Below, one piece after another: positions 8,851 through 19,259 of a stretch of 64,000 nucleotides of DNA (position 1 is its first letter; every line of letters starts with the position of its first letter). The position numbers and the translations under genes are program-made. The stretch is from Rhizobium deserti (GTDB lineage: Bacteria; Pseudomonadota; Alphaproteobacteria; Rhizobiales; Rhizobiaceae). The DNA lies in contig NZ_SMTL01000002.1 of the NCBI RefSeq assembly GCF_004358025.1, forward strand, positions 186,001 through 250,000. The letters are read 5' to 3'. Below the pieces are notes generated by a model. That model made no database searches. It was not told the origin of the DNA and saw only the letters and a list, made by a program, of their open reading frames with translations.

Positions 8851-9633
8851 CTGCCAAACGCGACGCAATTCGTGGCCGACCTCGCCCGTTCGGTCGGCTT
8901 CCTCAGCCGCCTGCCGGTGCCGGACCGCTTTTTCCGTGGCCATGACGGCACGATTTCGCGTGCGGTTCGAGCCTTTCCGGCAGCCGGCCTGCTGATCGCC
9001 GCCCTCCCGGCGCTGGTGCTTTTCCTGCTCGTAACGGCCGATGGCGATCCGCTGGTGGCAAGCTTTGTGGCACTGGCCCTTCTCAGCCTGATGACCGGTG
9101 CCCTGCACGAGGACGGGCTGGCGGATGCGGTGGACGGACTGGGCGGCGGACGTGACCGCGACCATGCGCTCGCCATCATGAAGGACAGCCGCACCGGCTC
9201 CTATGGGGTCGTGTCGCTGATCCTCTCCTTCGGGTTGCGTGCGTCGGCGCTGGCGGCCCTGGCGCGCCATGATGCCGGCCTTGCGGCGCTCGCCCTGCTT
9301 GCCACGGCTGCGATCAGCCGAGCGCTGATGGTGGCCCATTGGCGGGCACTTGTCCCGGCCCGAGACGGCGGTCTGGCCTCGAATGCCGGCATGCCCGAAG
9401 ACCGCGCGCGCAACATCGCGCTTCTGACCGGTGCACTGGCGGCGCTCATCCTTCTGATACCCGCAGCCGGTCTGCCCGTCGCGCTCCTGTCGCTGCTCGC
9501 TGCAGCCCTTGTCAGCTACGGCTTCACCCGTCTTGCCCGAAAAAAACTCGGCGGCCATACGGGCGATACGATCGGCGCCACCCAGCAATTGACCGAGATT
9601 GCCAGCTTGGCAACCCTTGCTCTTGCCATCTGA
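8851..9633 (+). CDS. cobS: Adenosylcobinamide-GDP ribazoletransferase
   Basis: Integral membrane cobalamin synthase that joins alpha-ribazole to adenosylcobinamide-GDP. Visible motifs are ALHEDGLADAVDGLGGG, MKDSRTGSYG and KLGGHTGDTIG near the C terminus, with about six hydrophobic spans between them. The start is unusual. The first ordinary start codon is GTG at 8872, which has no ribosome-binding site. A strong AGGAGG-type site at 8840-8846 instead sits just before an in-frame CTG at 8851, giving 260 aa with a seven-residue extension. I placed the start there, with the GTG (253 aa) as alternative. It is divergent from cobT. Confidence 0.87.
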   Translation: MPNATQFVADLARSVGFLSRLPVPDRFFRGHDGTISRAVRAFPAAGLLIAALPALVLFLLVTADGDPLVASFVALALLSLMTGALHEDGLADAVDGLGGGRDRDHALAIMKDSRTGSYGVVSLILSFGLRASALAALARHDAGLAALALLATAAISRALMVAHWRALVPARDGGLASNAGMPEDRARNIALLTGALAALILLIPAAGLPVALLSLLAAALVSYGFTRLARKKLGGHTGDTIGATQQLTEIASLATLALAI

Positions 9634-9651
9634 ACCAGTGATATAAAACCC

Positions 9652-9873
9652 ATGATTTCACCCTGCATCCTCATCTGCTCGATCGACATCCAGACCGGCT
9701 ATTGCTTCGGATGCGGCCGCACGGGCGATGAGATCGCCGGCTGGATCGACTATTCCGATCTCGAGCGGCAGGTGGTGATGGAGGCCCTGCCGGCCCGGCT
9801 CGAAACGGTGGAGCGCAAGCCGCGGCGCGAAACGCGACGCAAGCGAATCGCCAGAGAGCGGGGTTTCGCATGA
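9652..9873 (+). CDS. DUF1289 domain-containing protein
   Basis: Small protein of 73 aa with the DUF1289 cysteine pattern: SPCILICSID near the N terminus and GYCFGCGRT at residues 17-25, giving four cysteines that may bind a metal or Fe-S cluster, followed by a short helical segment and a basic tail. Function is unknown. Its TGA overlaps the ATG of the downstream aspartic protease gene (ATGA at 9870-9873), so the two are translationally coupled. Confidence 0.83.
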   Translation: MISPCILICSIDIQTGYCFGCGRTGDEIAGWIDYSDLERQVVMEALPARLETVERKPRRETRRKRIARERGFA

Positions 9874-10574
9874 ACGCACTTACCGTCCTTCTGCTTTTCC
9901 TCGGGGCAGGCCTTGCCCTGCTGATCTTCAACCACGATAGCGGCCGCACCTTCGGGCTGGCCAACGAGGATTTTGGCCAGGCGCTTTATCTGCTGCCGAT
10001 CGCCGGCCTCCTGTCCGTCGGCATTCTCCAGGGTCGCCGCGGCCAGTTCGGCCAGGTCCTGCGCCAGATCGCCATCTGGCTGGTCATCATCCTGGCACTG
10101 GTCGTTGCCTATCTCTACCGCGACGATGCCAGAAGCGTCGGGGCGCGGCTGACGGCCGGCCTTTTGCCCGGAACGGCGGTCGTGGTCACCGGCAGCGATG
10201 GCCGCAGCGAAGTGATCATCCACAAGACGCGCGGCGGACATTTCCAGACGAACGTGACGGTGGACGGCAAGGTCCTCGCCATGCTCGTCGACACCGGCGC
10301 CAGCAGCGTCGTGCTTTCCTATGACGATGCGCGCGCCATCGGCCTCGACGCGAAGGACCTGAACTACACGGTCAGCGTGATGACCGCCAACGGCCGGGCC
10401 ATGGCGGCACCCGTGCGCCTTGACGAGATCTCCATCGGGCCGATCGTGCGGCGCAACATCCGCGCCATGGTGGCGGAAGAAGGCCGGCTCGACGAGAGCC
10501 TGCTCGGCATGACCTTCCTGTCGACGCTCGGCTCGCTCCAGATGCAGACAGACGAGCTGCGGCTGCGGGATTAG
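9870..10574 (+). CDS. Retropepsin-like aspartic protease, TIGR02281 family, membrane anchored
   Basis: Protein of 234 aa. Three hydrophobic segments (about residues 4-20, 38-54 and 66-81) precede a C-terminal clan AA aspartic protease domain. The catalytic motif is LVDTGASSVVLS (about 138-149). The second half-site region and the closing GMTFLSTLGSLQM segment match the family, which probably acts as a dimer outside the cytoplasmic membrane. Substrates are not known. Coupled to the DUF1289 gene upstream; its stop overlaps that of the convergent AraC gene by three bases. Confidence 0.85.
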   Translation: MNALTVLLLFLGAGLALLIFNHDSGRTFGLANEDFGQALYLLPIAGLLSVGILQGRRGQFGQVLRQIAIWLVIILALVVAYLYRDDARSVGARLTAGLLPGTAVVVTGSDGRSEVIIHKTRGGHFQTNVTVDGKVLAMLVDTGASSVVLSYDDARAIGLDAKDLNYTVSVMTANGRAMAAPVRLDEISIGPIVRRNIRAMVAEEGRLDESLLGMTFLSTLGSLQMQTDELRLRD

Positions 10575-11560
10575 GCTTCCAGCAAAGCGGGCCCTGAGGA
10601 CATGGTGTCGCCACTCCTCCTGCGAAACTCGCTCGGCGGTGCGCCGATGATCCGCTTGAAGGCGCGGCTGAACGAGGCTTCCGCATCATAGCCGAGCTTC
10701 TCGGCCACCGATGCGACCCGCATGCCGTCCTTCAGCCAGAGCCGTGCCTGGTGCATCCGGACCCTTGCGACATAGCGGGCCGGCGTCTCGCCGACAATCC
10801 GGGCAAAGCGTTCCGCAAAACCGGATCGCGATGCGCCCATCAGCCGGGCAAGCTCGCCTACCGTCCAGTCCCTGTCCGGCTCCAGATGGATGGCAGCCAG
10901 CACTCGACCGATATCGGGGCTGCGCACCGCCGCAATCCAGCCGGAGGTCTGGCCGCAGCCATGCTCGACCCAGGCCCGGATCATCGTCGCCATCAGCACA
11001 TCCGCCAGCCGCGCCAGGATCCCGCCGGCGCCGACCCGGTCCAGATCCACCTCGCGCGCCATGGCATCCAGGAGATGCGGTATGGCCGGTTCGTTTCTAG
11101 CCAGATCACTGGTCAGCATGGTTTCCGGCATCAGCTGCAACACCGGATGCAGCCTGTCGATGTTGAAGCGCATCGAGGCCGTCAGCGCCACGGTGCCGCC
11201 GCAGGCATCGGCGCATTGGACGTCGAAGACGCCCTGGCAGACTTCCCGGCGGCCATAGCGGTCGAAGGGCACCGGCACCACATCCGGACGGCTGGTCAGC
11301 ACATGCCCGTCACCGCGCGGCACCAGGGCCGCATCCCCGGCATTTAGTTGGAGCCAGTCGCCCGAGGGGGTCTGCAGCCATCCGGACCCGGAGGAGATGA
11401 AGTGGAAACGGGCCGCCTCCTGTTCCGGAAACAGCGTGCCCCAGGGCTCTGCCAGCCGGCAGCGGCCATAGTCGACGCCGTCGAGGCGCAGGCCCCGCAG
11501 CATTTCCGACAGCGGATCACCAGCAGCATCGGGCGAAAAATTGGACGAACGGTCAAGCAT
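10571..11560 (-). CDS. AraC family transcriptional regulator (cupin/HTH)
   Basis: Regulator of 329 aa. The N-terminal half resembles the AraC cupin ligand-binding domain of the 'cupin_6' type (WGTLFPEQEAARFHFISSG near residues 40-60, then an HxH-type cupin region). The C-terminal third contains two helix-turn-helices (WTVGELARLMGASRSGFAERF and VASVAEKLGYDAEASFSRAFKR). The ATG at 11560 is the first that preserves the domain. It is divergent from an MFS efflux pump across about 100 bp, the usual layout for a regulator controlling that pump. Confidence 0.87.
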   Translation of the reverse strand: MLDRSSNFSPDAAGDPLSEMLRGLRLDGVDYGRCRLAEPWGTLFPEQEAARFHFISSGSGWLQTPSGDWLQLNAGDAALVPRGDGHVLTSRPDVVPVPFDRYGRREVCQGVFDVQCADACGGTVALTASMRFNIDRLHPVLQLMPETMLTSDLARNEPAIPHLLDAMAREVDLDRVGAGGILARLADVLMATMIRAWVEHGCGQTSGWIAAVRSPDIGRVLAAIHLEPDRDWTVGELARLMGASRSGFAERFARIVGETPARYVARVRMHQARLWLKDGMRVASVAEKLGYDAEASFSRAFKRIIGAPPSEFRRRSGDTMSSGPALLEA

Positions 11561-11658
11561 GTCGGATTTTCTAGCATGGAAACGACAGGCTGTCACGCCT
11601 AAGTCTGCTCCCACTCCCTAGATCCAGGGATAGGATACGAGTCTCCCAAGACAGGACA

Positions 11659-12891
11659 ATGATCATGACAAACAGCACTTTCGATGATGATGACGGTTTG
11701 CCCGACGCACCGCCCTCAGCCGATTCTCCCGCCAAGGCCCGGTGGGATGCCATCGTTGCGCTGACGTTAGGAGTCTTCGGCCTGGTCACGGCAGAATTCC
11801 TGCCGGCCAGCCTGCTCACGCCGATTTCAGCCGATCTCGGCATCAGTTCGGGCACGGCCGGCCAGACCGTTACCGTCACAGCCGTGGTCGCGGCCTTTGC
11901 CGGGCCAGGCATCGTCATCGGCACACGCAGTCTCGATCGCCGCTGGACGCTTCTCGGGTTGACCTTGCTGCTCATCGTCGCCAGCGCGCTCGCAGCCCTG
12001 GCCAACGGCCTGACGCTTCTACTTGTCTCCCGCGTCCTGCTGGGCATCGGCCTTGGCGGCTTCTGGGCCATGGCCGGCGCGCTCGCCATGCGGCTCGTGC
12101 CGATGGCGCATCTGCCGCGCGCCATGGCGATCATCTTTACCGGCGTTTCGGTCGCCACGGTCACCGCGGCGCCGCTTGGCGCCTATGTCGGCGCAACGCT
12201 CGGCTGGCGGGTCGCATTCGTCATATCCGGCGCCGTCGGCATTGTAGCATTGCTCGCCCAGCTCTTCACCGTGCCTTCCCTGCCGCCCGCCGGTCATGCC
12301 GGCTTCGGCACGATGATCGCCGTGCTTCAGCGCCCCAAGATCCGCATCGGCCTCTTCGCAACCCTGCTGATCGTCGCCGGCCACTTTGCCGGCTTCACCT
12401 ATATCCGCCCCTATTTGGAAGGTGTTCCGCGGCTGGATGTGGATATGATCTCGCTCGTGCTGCTGGCCTATGGCATTGGCGGCTTTGTCGGCAATATCGT
12501 CGGCGGCATGATCACCGAGCGCAGCGCCACGCTCGGCGTCGTCTTCGCTTCCGGCCTGATCGCAGTCGCGGCCGTGCTGCTCGGACTGTTTGGAGCATCC
12601 GCCGTGGCTTCGGCGGTCGCGGTCACGCTTTGGGGGTTTGCCTTCGGCTCCCTGCCGGTCAGCATCCAGAGCTATATCACCCGCGCCGCACAGGATGAGG
12701 CGGAAAGTGCCGGCGCCATGCTGCTCACCACATTTCAGGTCGCCATATCCGGCGGCGCGGTGCTCGGCGGCCTGCTGATCGATCTGCAGGGGCCGATGGG
12801 CGTGATTTCCTTCCTCGGCATCGCCGCTGCCCTTGGCGCTTCCGTCATGGCTGCGCGCGGCGGCCGGCAGATGCAGCTCAGCGAAGGCTGA
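11659..12891 (+). CDS. MFS transporter, DHA1-type efflux
   Basis: Major facilitator of 410 aa with 12 predicted membrane spans after an acidic cytoplasmic N terminus (residues 1-28). Loop 2/3 carries the MFS-type GTRSLDRRWTLL segment, and span 5 shows GVSVATVTAAPLGAYVG, typical of drug:H+ or sugar efflux proteins of the AraJ/YdhP group. The substrate is unknown. ATG codons at 11659 and 11665 are both possible starts. The divergent AraC gene is its likely regulator. Confidence 0.86.
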   Translation: MIMTNSTFDDDDGLPDAPPSADSPAKARWDAIVALTLGVFGLVTAEFLPASLLTPISADLGISSGTAGQTVTVTAVVAAFAGPGIVIGTRSLDRRWTLLGLTLLLIVASALAALANGLTLLLVSRVLLGIGLGGFWAMAGALAMRLVPMAHLPRAMAIIFTGVSVATVTAAPLGAYVGATLGWRVAFVISGAVGIVALLAQLFTVPSLPPAGHAGFGTMIAVLQRPKIRIGLFATLLIVAGHFAGFTYIRPYLEGVPRLDVDMISLVLLAYGIGGFVGNIVGGMITERSATLGVVFASGLIAVAAVLLGLFGASAVASAVAVTLWGFAFGSLPVSIQSYITRAAQDEAESAGAMLLTTFQVAISGGAVLGGLLIDLQGPMGVISFLGIAAALGASVMAARGGRQMQLSEG

Positions 12892-12921
12892 CCTTCCCTC
12901 CTGGCCAGCGATCGGCTGCGG

Positions 12922-13679
12922 TTAGCTCCGCAGCCGGTAGCCCGTCTTGAACATCCAGCCGATCACAGACAGGCAGATCACCAGGAACAGCCCGATCATG
13001 CCCAGGCTGATCAGCGGATTGACGTCGGCGATCTCATAGAAGCTCCAGCGAAAACCGCTGACCAGGTAAAGCACTGGATTGAAATGGCTGACTGCCTGCC
13101 AGAAGGGTGGCAGCATATTGATCGAATAGAAGCTGCCGCCGAGAAAGGTCAAAGGCGGCACGATCAGCATGGGCACGAGGTTCAGCTGCTCGAAGCTCTT
13201 GGCCCAGACGCCGATAATGAAGCCGAACAGGCTGAAGGTGACCGCCGTCAGCACCAGGAAGACGACCATCATGAAGGGATGGGCGATCCGGATATCGACG
13301 AAGAAGGAGGCGGTGATCAGGATGATGACGCCGATGATCAGGCCCTTGCTCGCCGCCGCTCCCACGTAGCCGAGCAGGATTTCCGTCATCGCCACGGGGG
13401 CCGAGAGGATTTCATAGATGGTGCCGGTGAATTTCGGGAAATAGATGCCGATCGAGCCATTGCCGATGCATTGCGTCAGCAGGGTCAGCATGATCAGGCC
13501 CGGCGTGATGAAGGCGCCATAGGAGACCCCTTCCACCGATTGAATGCGCGAGCCGATCGCAGTCCCGAACACAATGAAGTAAAGCGACGTGGTGATGACC
13601 GGCGAGATGACGCTCTGCAACAGCGTTCGCCGCATGCGGGCCATTTCGAACATGTAGATGGATTTGACCGCTTCGAAAT

Positions 13680-13683
<4 letters not shown>
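12922..13683 (-). CDS. ABC-2 type transporter permease
   Basis: Membrane protein of 253 aa with six spans and the ABC-2 family signature in the second half ([21 protein letters not shown], about residues 178-198), the place of the NodJ/KpsM-like conserved loop. It pairs with the ATPase gene directly upstream, with a four-base overlap (13680-13683). The exported substrate cannot be assigned; NodJ-like and drug or polysaccharide exporters share this fold. Confidence 0.88.
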
Positions 13684-14606
<923 letters not shown>

Positions 14607-15048
14607 GGGATTTCTTCTGCGGGAGGAATGGTTTTCGTTAAGTTGCCGCAGATATAGGCAGCCGGCGCATCGAGACCATCCCTCGGGAGAAGAATATTGC
14701 GTTCGGTTTTTCGGGCCAATCGCATGCCAGGACACAACAATAGACGCTCAACACCAGGAACGACGGCAAGCAACGCCTGTCATCTTCCCGTGATCTTGCT
14801 GCGTCATTGTCGCGCACAGGCAAGCAACGGTCCGCTTCGTGCCGCACACTCGTTCGCGCGACCGTGACGACCCCTTATTTTCTCAAGTGCTTTTTTTGCT
14901 TGCCGAATACCTTTGCTCATCACGATGAGCTCCAGCTTCGGAGACAGGGATCCCCCGCAGGCCTTTTCTCCGCCCTCGCCGGCCGCTGGCCGGCGCTTTT
15001 TTTCCCACCGGCACACATCCGGTCGCAGTGATGTCAGTCTCAGTGATG
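14607..15048. other. Intergenic stretch with terminator and possible small RNA
   Basis: About 440 bp between the ABC ATPase start and the extensin-like gene. It holds a 7-bp palindromic hairpin (GCTCATCACGATGAGC, 14915-14930) followed, about 50 bp later, by a strong plus-strand intrinsic terminator. No plus-strand gene precedes that terminator. A 38-codon minus-strand reading frame (ATG at 14919) has a GGAG upstream, but I cannot support it as a gene. Confidence 0.5.
14977..15003 (+). terminator. Intrinsic terminator on plus strand
   Basis: Eight-base perfect stem (CGCCGGCC / GGCCGGCG) with a 3-base loop, then C and seven T. The T run lies only on the plus-strand side, so it terminates rightward transcription, although no annotated rightward gene is upstream. 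Confidence 0.8.
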
Positions 15049-16473
15049 TCAGTTGCAGTAATGGCGGCTGCCCTTGCGCGTGCGCAGGTCGAAGTGGAAG
15101 TGGTTCCAGTGCTCGGCATTGCTGCCCGGCCCCATGACCGTGCTGAAATATTTGCAGCTGTCGCTGCGCACTGCCTTCAGCAGGCCGCCCTCGCGCATCG
15201 AGAACAGGCCCTTCTTGCGCACGTCGATCTCGTGGCCGTCCTTCAGCACGATGCGGCCGATATCGATGGCGTTTCCACGCGCGTGCTCCGACATCGGATT
15301 GTATCTTTGGCGGCTGTTGTTCATCCGCCGGCAGGAATAACCGCCCATCGGCACGATCTTGCCGACGCCGGTCAGGTAGCGGTAGCGGGCCGAAGGCGCC
15401 AGCTCATTCTTCACCCATTTGGCAAAGGCCAGCGTCGTCTGGCAGTTGAGCGTCACGGCCGGCTTTACGTCGATATTGCCCGATAGGCCGGACAGCGTGA
15501 CCGGGTAATCGATGCCGCAGCTGGGGCCGTTCGAAATCCGCGGCTTGTCCTGGAATTCGACATTGAGGCGGCGCAATTCAGCACGGCAGCTGACTTCCGA
15601 CTGCGGCATGACGCTGCGCAGCCAGGGCTGGTTTGGCTCGCTCATCGGGCCGGGCTCGCTCATCGGCCCGGGCAGTCGTGTCGGATTGTTGGGGCGCAGC
15701 ATCGCCACCTGCTGCGTGCCCGCGCCCGGCGTCCGGCCGGGTGCCGCCGCCGGATTGCTCCAGTCGGCACGGCTGCCGGCCAGATCGCTCTGCAGTCCGG
15801 AGCTCTGCCGCTTCGGTGGCACGATCACCCGGTCGTCGGACACAGGCTGACGACGCGATTGGACGGCTCTTGGCGCGTCGGTGCCGATCCCGTCGACGAC
15901 CGGCTGGTCGCTCGTGCCTTCGGCAATATCGCCCGCCTGCTCTTCGGCAAGTCCGGTGACGTCGCTTTCATCCGGGTCGAAACCGAGTTCCGCATCCATG
16001 TTGACGCCGTCTTCCGGCATGCCTGTCGAGGCGGCGGTGTTGCGGCCAGAAGCCTGCTGCATGGCCTCGTCGCTGTCGATCATCGGCAGGCGGCCGGACC
16101 GGTTGGCAGATTGCCGCGACATGGACGATTGCGGGGCAGCTGCAGGCCGGCCAAGCGGCTCCGCCTGTACCTGGTCGGGAGCACGCAGATAGGTGCCGCT
16201 ATCGCCCGTGTAAGCGTCGCTCGGACCGGAACGATAGGCGTAGTCAGCTGCGCTTGCCTGTGAAACGGGCGCCGCATTCATCGGATAAGGAGACTGCGAA
16301 ACCGGGTCCTGCGGCAGTGACCGTGTCGGGTGGATGGCGCCGACCTGCGCGCCATTGTCGATCGCTGCTGGCGGCACGAGGTCCCCGGAAGAACAGGCCG
16401 CCAGCATCGTCGATATCATCAGCAGAGCCACAGCTCGCCGAGAAGGGGAAGCATACGCCATACCAATTGCCAT
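15049..16473 (-). CDS. Extensin family lipoprotein
   Basis: Exported protein of 474 aa. The N terminus has a lipoprotein signal with lipobox LAAC (cysteine near residue 27). Residues 30-290 are low complexity, rich in Pro, Ser, Ala and Gln, and likely disordered. The C-terminal 180 residues form the extensin-like domain (PF06904), related to M15 zinc peptidases, with conserved CRAELRRL, SEHARGNAIDIG and AEHWNHFHFDLR segments; the two His-rich motifs fit metal binding. Probably cell-wall associated. The linker contains an exact tandem repeat PGPMSEP encoded at about 15640-15672. ATG codons at 16473 and 16461 are both possible. Confidence 0.85.
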   Translation of the reverse strand: MAIGMAYASPSRRAVALLMISTMLAACSSGDLVPPAAIDNGAQVGAIHPTRSLPQDPVSQSPYPMNAAPVSQASAADYAYRSGPSDAYTGDSGTYLRAPDQVQAEPLGRPAAAPQSSMSRQSANRSGRLPMIDSDEAMQQASGRNTAASTGMPEDGVNMDAELGFDPDESDVTGLAEEQAGDIAEGTSDQPVVDGIGTDAPRAVQSRRQPVSDDRVIVPPKRQSSGLQSDLAGSRADWSNPAAAPGRTPGAGTQQVAMLRPNNPTRLPGPMSEPGPMSEPNQPWLRSVMPQSEVSCRAELRRLNVEFQDKPRISNGPSCGIDYPVTLSGLSGNIDVKPAVTLNCQTTLAFAKWVKNELAPSARYRYLTGVGKIVPMGGYSCRRMNNSRQRYNPMSEHARGNAIDIGRIVLKDGHEIDVRKKGLFSMREGGLLKAVRSDSCKYFSTVMGPGSNAEHWNHFHFDLRTRKGSRHYCN

Positions 16474-16624
16474 TCTTCCGGTGCCGAGATGACACAGGCG
16501 CTCAGTTTAGCCAAACGAGGTAAACGAAGCCTTGAAACATCAAGGCGCTTTCATGGTCTTTTCGCGCGGGGACTGCGCCAGCAACCGGGCATGACGGCAG
16601 ACAACGGAAGGGAACCAGAACGCG

Positions 16625-16654
16625 AAAAGCCCGCCGCATTGCTGCAGCGGGCTT
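16625..16654 (-). terminator. Terminator after the chemoreceptor gene
   Basis: Read on the minus strand, an eight-base stem (AAGCCCGC / GCGGGCTT) is followed by a T run (from AAAA at 16625-16628). It lies just past the stop of the methyl-accepting chemotaxis gene. Confidence 0.7.
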
Positions 16655-16671
16655 CATCCTCGCTCCAGACA

Positions 16672-18504
16672 TCAGGCTGCGTAGGCGCGGCCTGACTGTG
16701 CGCGGGAGTGTCCGTCGGACCGGGCATCGAGCCGGAAGGCCGCCAGCAATTCCTGCAGATGCAGGCTTTGTTCGGCGAGAACCTGGCTGGCAGCCGTGGT
16801 TTCTTCCACCATGGCCGCGTTCTGCTGGGTCATCTGGTCCATATGGTTGACCGACTTGTTGATCTCCTGCAGCCCCGCCGACTGTTCCTGGGCGGCGGTG
16901 GCGATCATCTCCACATGCGCATTGACGCGCTCCACCAGCGTTGCGATCTCCACCAGGGCGTCGCCGGTGGAACGGACCAGCACGACGCCGCCCTCCACTT
17001 CGCGGGTGGAATTGCCGATCAGCGTCTTGATCTCCTTGGCGGCATTGGCCGACCGCTGGGCCAGTTCGCGGACCTCCTGGGCGACGACGGCAAAGCCCCT
17101 GCCCGCTTCGCCGGCACGCGCCGCCTCGACGCCCGCATTCAAGGCCAGAAGATTGGTCTGGAAGGCGATCTCGTCGATCACCGAGATGATCTGGCTGATC
17201 TTGCTGGAGGAATCCTCGATGCGGCCCATGGCGTCGATCGCATTGCGGACGATGTCGCCGGAGCGGCTGGCGCTCTGCTTGGTTTCGCTGACCATGCTGC
17301 GCGCCTCGCGGGCCCGCTCCGAGGCGGTGCGAACCGTCGCGGTGATCTCGTCGAGCGCGGCTGCGGTTTCCTCCAAGGCTGCCGCCTGCTGTTCGGTGCG
17401 CTTGGCCAGATTGCCGGTTGCGCCGGAAATGTCGGAAGCGCTGTCGCGCACCACGAGGCTGGTGTCGGAAATCGCTGCGACCGCATCTTTCAGGGCGCCG
17501 ACGGCGGCGTTGAAATCGTGCTGGATCTTGGCGTAATCGGCGCCGATATCGTTGACCGAAACGGAAAGATCGCCGGCGGCAAGGCCTTCCAGGGCGCGGC
17601 CGAGTTCCTGCATGGCATGCGACTGGCGCTGTGCGGCGCCGCTCATGCTGCGTTCGTTTTCCGAACGCTCCTGGGCAATCATCCGCTGCTGCTCGGCTTC
17701 GCGCGCCTGCAGGGTCGAGCGTTCCTCGACGGAATCGCGCAGCACCAGAAGGGCGCGGGCCATGTCGCCGATCTCGTTCTTTTCCTGCGTGCAGGGCACG
17801 GCTACGCCCGTCTCACCCGTGGCGATCTTCTGCAGCACCTGCTTGACCTTGCCGAGCGGCCCGGTCACGCTCTTGACGGCGATCCAGGCACCACCGACAA
17901 GGATCAGCGCGCCGATCGCGAATATGCCGGAAAAGTTCAGCGCGTCGCGGCGGAACATGGCATGCAGATCGTCCACGTAAACGCCGGTGCCGACCACCCA
18001 TCCCCAGGGCACAAAGCCCGCCACATGCGAATATTTCTCGACCGGCTGTTCGGCGCCCGGCTTCGGCCAGTAGTAGTCCACAAAACCCTTGCCGCTGGCC
18101 TTCACCACATTGACGAATTCGACGAACAGGAATTTGCCGTTGGGATCCTTGTTCTGCGTGAGGTCCGAGCCGTTCAGTTCCGGCTTGATCGGGTGCATGA
18201 CCATGCGCGGCTGCATGTCGTTGATCCAGAAATAGCCTGACCCGTCGCCATAGCGCATCGCGCCGATGATCGCCTTGGCTTCCGTCTGCGCCTGCTCGCG
18301 GCTCATCGTGCCGGCCGTTTCCAGCCCTTGATACTTCTTGAGCACCGTGAGCGCGATGTCGTTCATCTGCGCCAGGCCGGCCTTGCGCTCGTGCTCGGAG
18401 GAGCGATAGGCCTGGAACAGGCTGAAGGTCATCGCCCCGCCCAGGATAACGAGCGAAAGCACGACAAGACTGTAAAGCCGCACTGAAATGGTAAGACGCT
18501 GCAT
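16672..18504 (-). CDS. Methyl-accepting chemotaxis protein with Cache sensor
   Basis: Transmembrane chemoreceptor of 610 aa. First span about residues 9-30, periplasmic single-Cache domain about 35-185 ([19 protein letters not shown] and [17 protein letters not shown] are typical), second span 190-212, HAMP near 213-265, and a long cytoplasmic coiled coil. The conserved signalling tip is [21 protein letters not shown]. The C-terminal end lacks a clear CheR-binding pentapeptide. The ATG at 18504 has a strong AAGGGGGG site 5 bases upstream. No che genes lie nearby; the ligand is unknown, though small organic acids are common for this Cache type. Confidence 0.92.
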   Translation of the reverse strand: MQRLTISVRLYSLVVLSLVILGGAMTFSLFQAYRSSEHERKAGLAQMNDIALTVLKKYQGLETAGTMSREQAQTEAKAIIGAMRYGDGSGYFWINDMQPRMVMHPIKPELNGSDLTQNKDPNGKFLFVEFVNVVKASGKGFVDYYWPKPGAEQPVEKYSHVAGFVPWGWVVGTGVYVDDLHAMFRRDALNFSGIFAIGALILVGGAWIAVKSVTGPLGKVKQVLQKIATGETGVAVPCTQEKNEIGDMARALLVLRDSVEERSTLQAREAEQQRMIAQERSENERSMSGAAQRQSHAMQELGRALEGLAAGDLSVSVNDIGADYAKIQHDFNAAVGALKDAVAAISDTSLVVRDSASDISGATGNLAKRTEQQAAALEETAAALDEITATVRTASERAREARSMVSETKQSASRSGDIVRNAIDAMGRIEDSSSKISQIISVIDEIAFQTNLLALNAGVEAARAGEAGRGFAVVAQEVRELAQRSANAAKEIKTLIGNSTREVEGGVVLVRSTGDALVEIATLVERVNAHVEMIATAAQEQSAGLQEINKSVNHMDQMTQQNAAMVEETTAASQVLAEQSLHLQELLAAFRLDARSDGHSRAQSGRAYAA

Positions 18505-18740
18505 GGATTCCCCCCTTTTTCGGTGAGCCAAGTCTAACGGAGGATCGTTACTAGGTGGTGAAGCCACATTTGCCTCGCCGGTGACGCGAGTAAGGACTGG
18601 CTAAATTTGCAAAACCTGGAAGCCCTTCTACCGCCCCCCGCTCAGAACAAGCATCCAAGCTTCGAAAATCGGCTGGGATTTTGTTGTCATTCGCTCTAGC
18701 CTGCCTGCGGGAGGAAGACGATGATCAAGGGGATTGCTGC

Positions 18741-19130
18741 ATGAACGAGACTGCAAAGCCGAGCGGAGAACTGACCCTGCGCACCCTGGCCATGCCTGCG
18801 GATGCCAATGCCGCCGGCGATATTTTCGGCGGCTGGGTTATGGCGCAGATGGATCTGGCCAGCGGCATCCGTGCCGGCGAGCGCGCCCAGGGACGGGTCG
18901 TTACCGCCGGCGTCAAGGAAATGGCCTTCGAACTGCCGGTCAAGATCGGCGATACGCTCAACGTTTATACCGAGATCACCAGGGTGGGCCGCACCTCGAT
19001 CACCCTCAATGTCGAAGCCTGGGCGCACCGAGCTCGCCACCGGGTGCTGGAAAAGGTCACCGCCGGCACCTTTGTTATGGTGGCACTCGACGACGACGGC
19101 AAGCCGACGCCCGTGCCCACGGAAGGATAG
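18741..19130 (+). CDS. Acyl-CoA thioesterase, YciA-like hotdog fold
   Basis: Cytoplasmic thioesterase of 129 aa. It shows the YciA/BFIT-type hotdog sequence: ADANAAGDIFGGWVMAQMDLASG (about residues 20-42, containing the catalytic Asp region) and GDTLNVYTEITRVGRTSI (70-87). It would hydrolyse acyl-CoA to free acid and CoA. The start at 18741 has AAGGGGAT eight bases upstream. It is a single gene, divergent from the chemoreceptor. Confidence 0.87.
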   Translation: MNETAKPSGELTLRTLAMPADANAAGDIFGGWVMAQMDLASGIRAGERAQGRVVTAGVKEMAFELPVKIGDTLNVYTEITRVGRTSITLNVEAWAHRARHRVLEKVTAGTFVMVALDDDGKPTPVPTEG

Positions 19131-19259
19131 CCGGGACCTGAACTCCACCCGGGACCGGATTGTCAGCTGGCTGAAGCCGTGACCGCCCTGGACTTTTTCC
19201 GTGGCAACATCAGGTAGTTCCGGAAAGCGGCCCGCCATGCTCAACGGAAAGATGTGCCG

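Noticed and set aside
14804-14919. 38-codon minus-strand frame (ATG at 14919)
   Set aside because: It has a GGAG upstream but is basic, without a hydrophobic or domain pattern, and overlaps the candidate small RNA; not enough support.
16708-18240. 510-codon open frame opposite the chemoreceptor
   Set aside because: It is the antisense of a clear methyl-accepting chemotaxis gene; the long open frame is a GC-content effect and has no family sequence.
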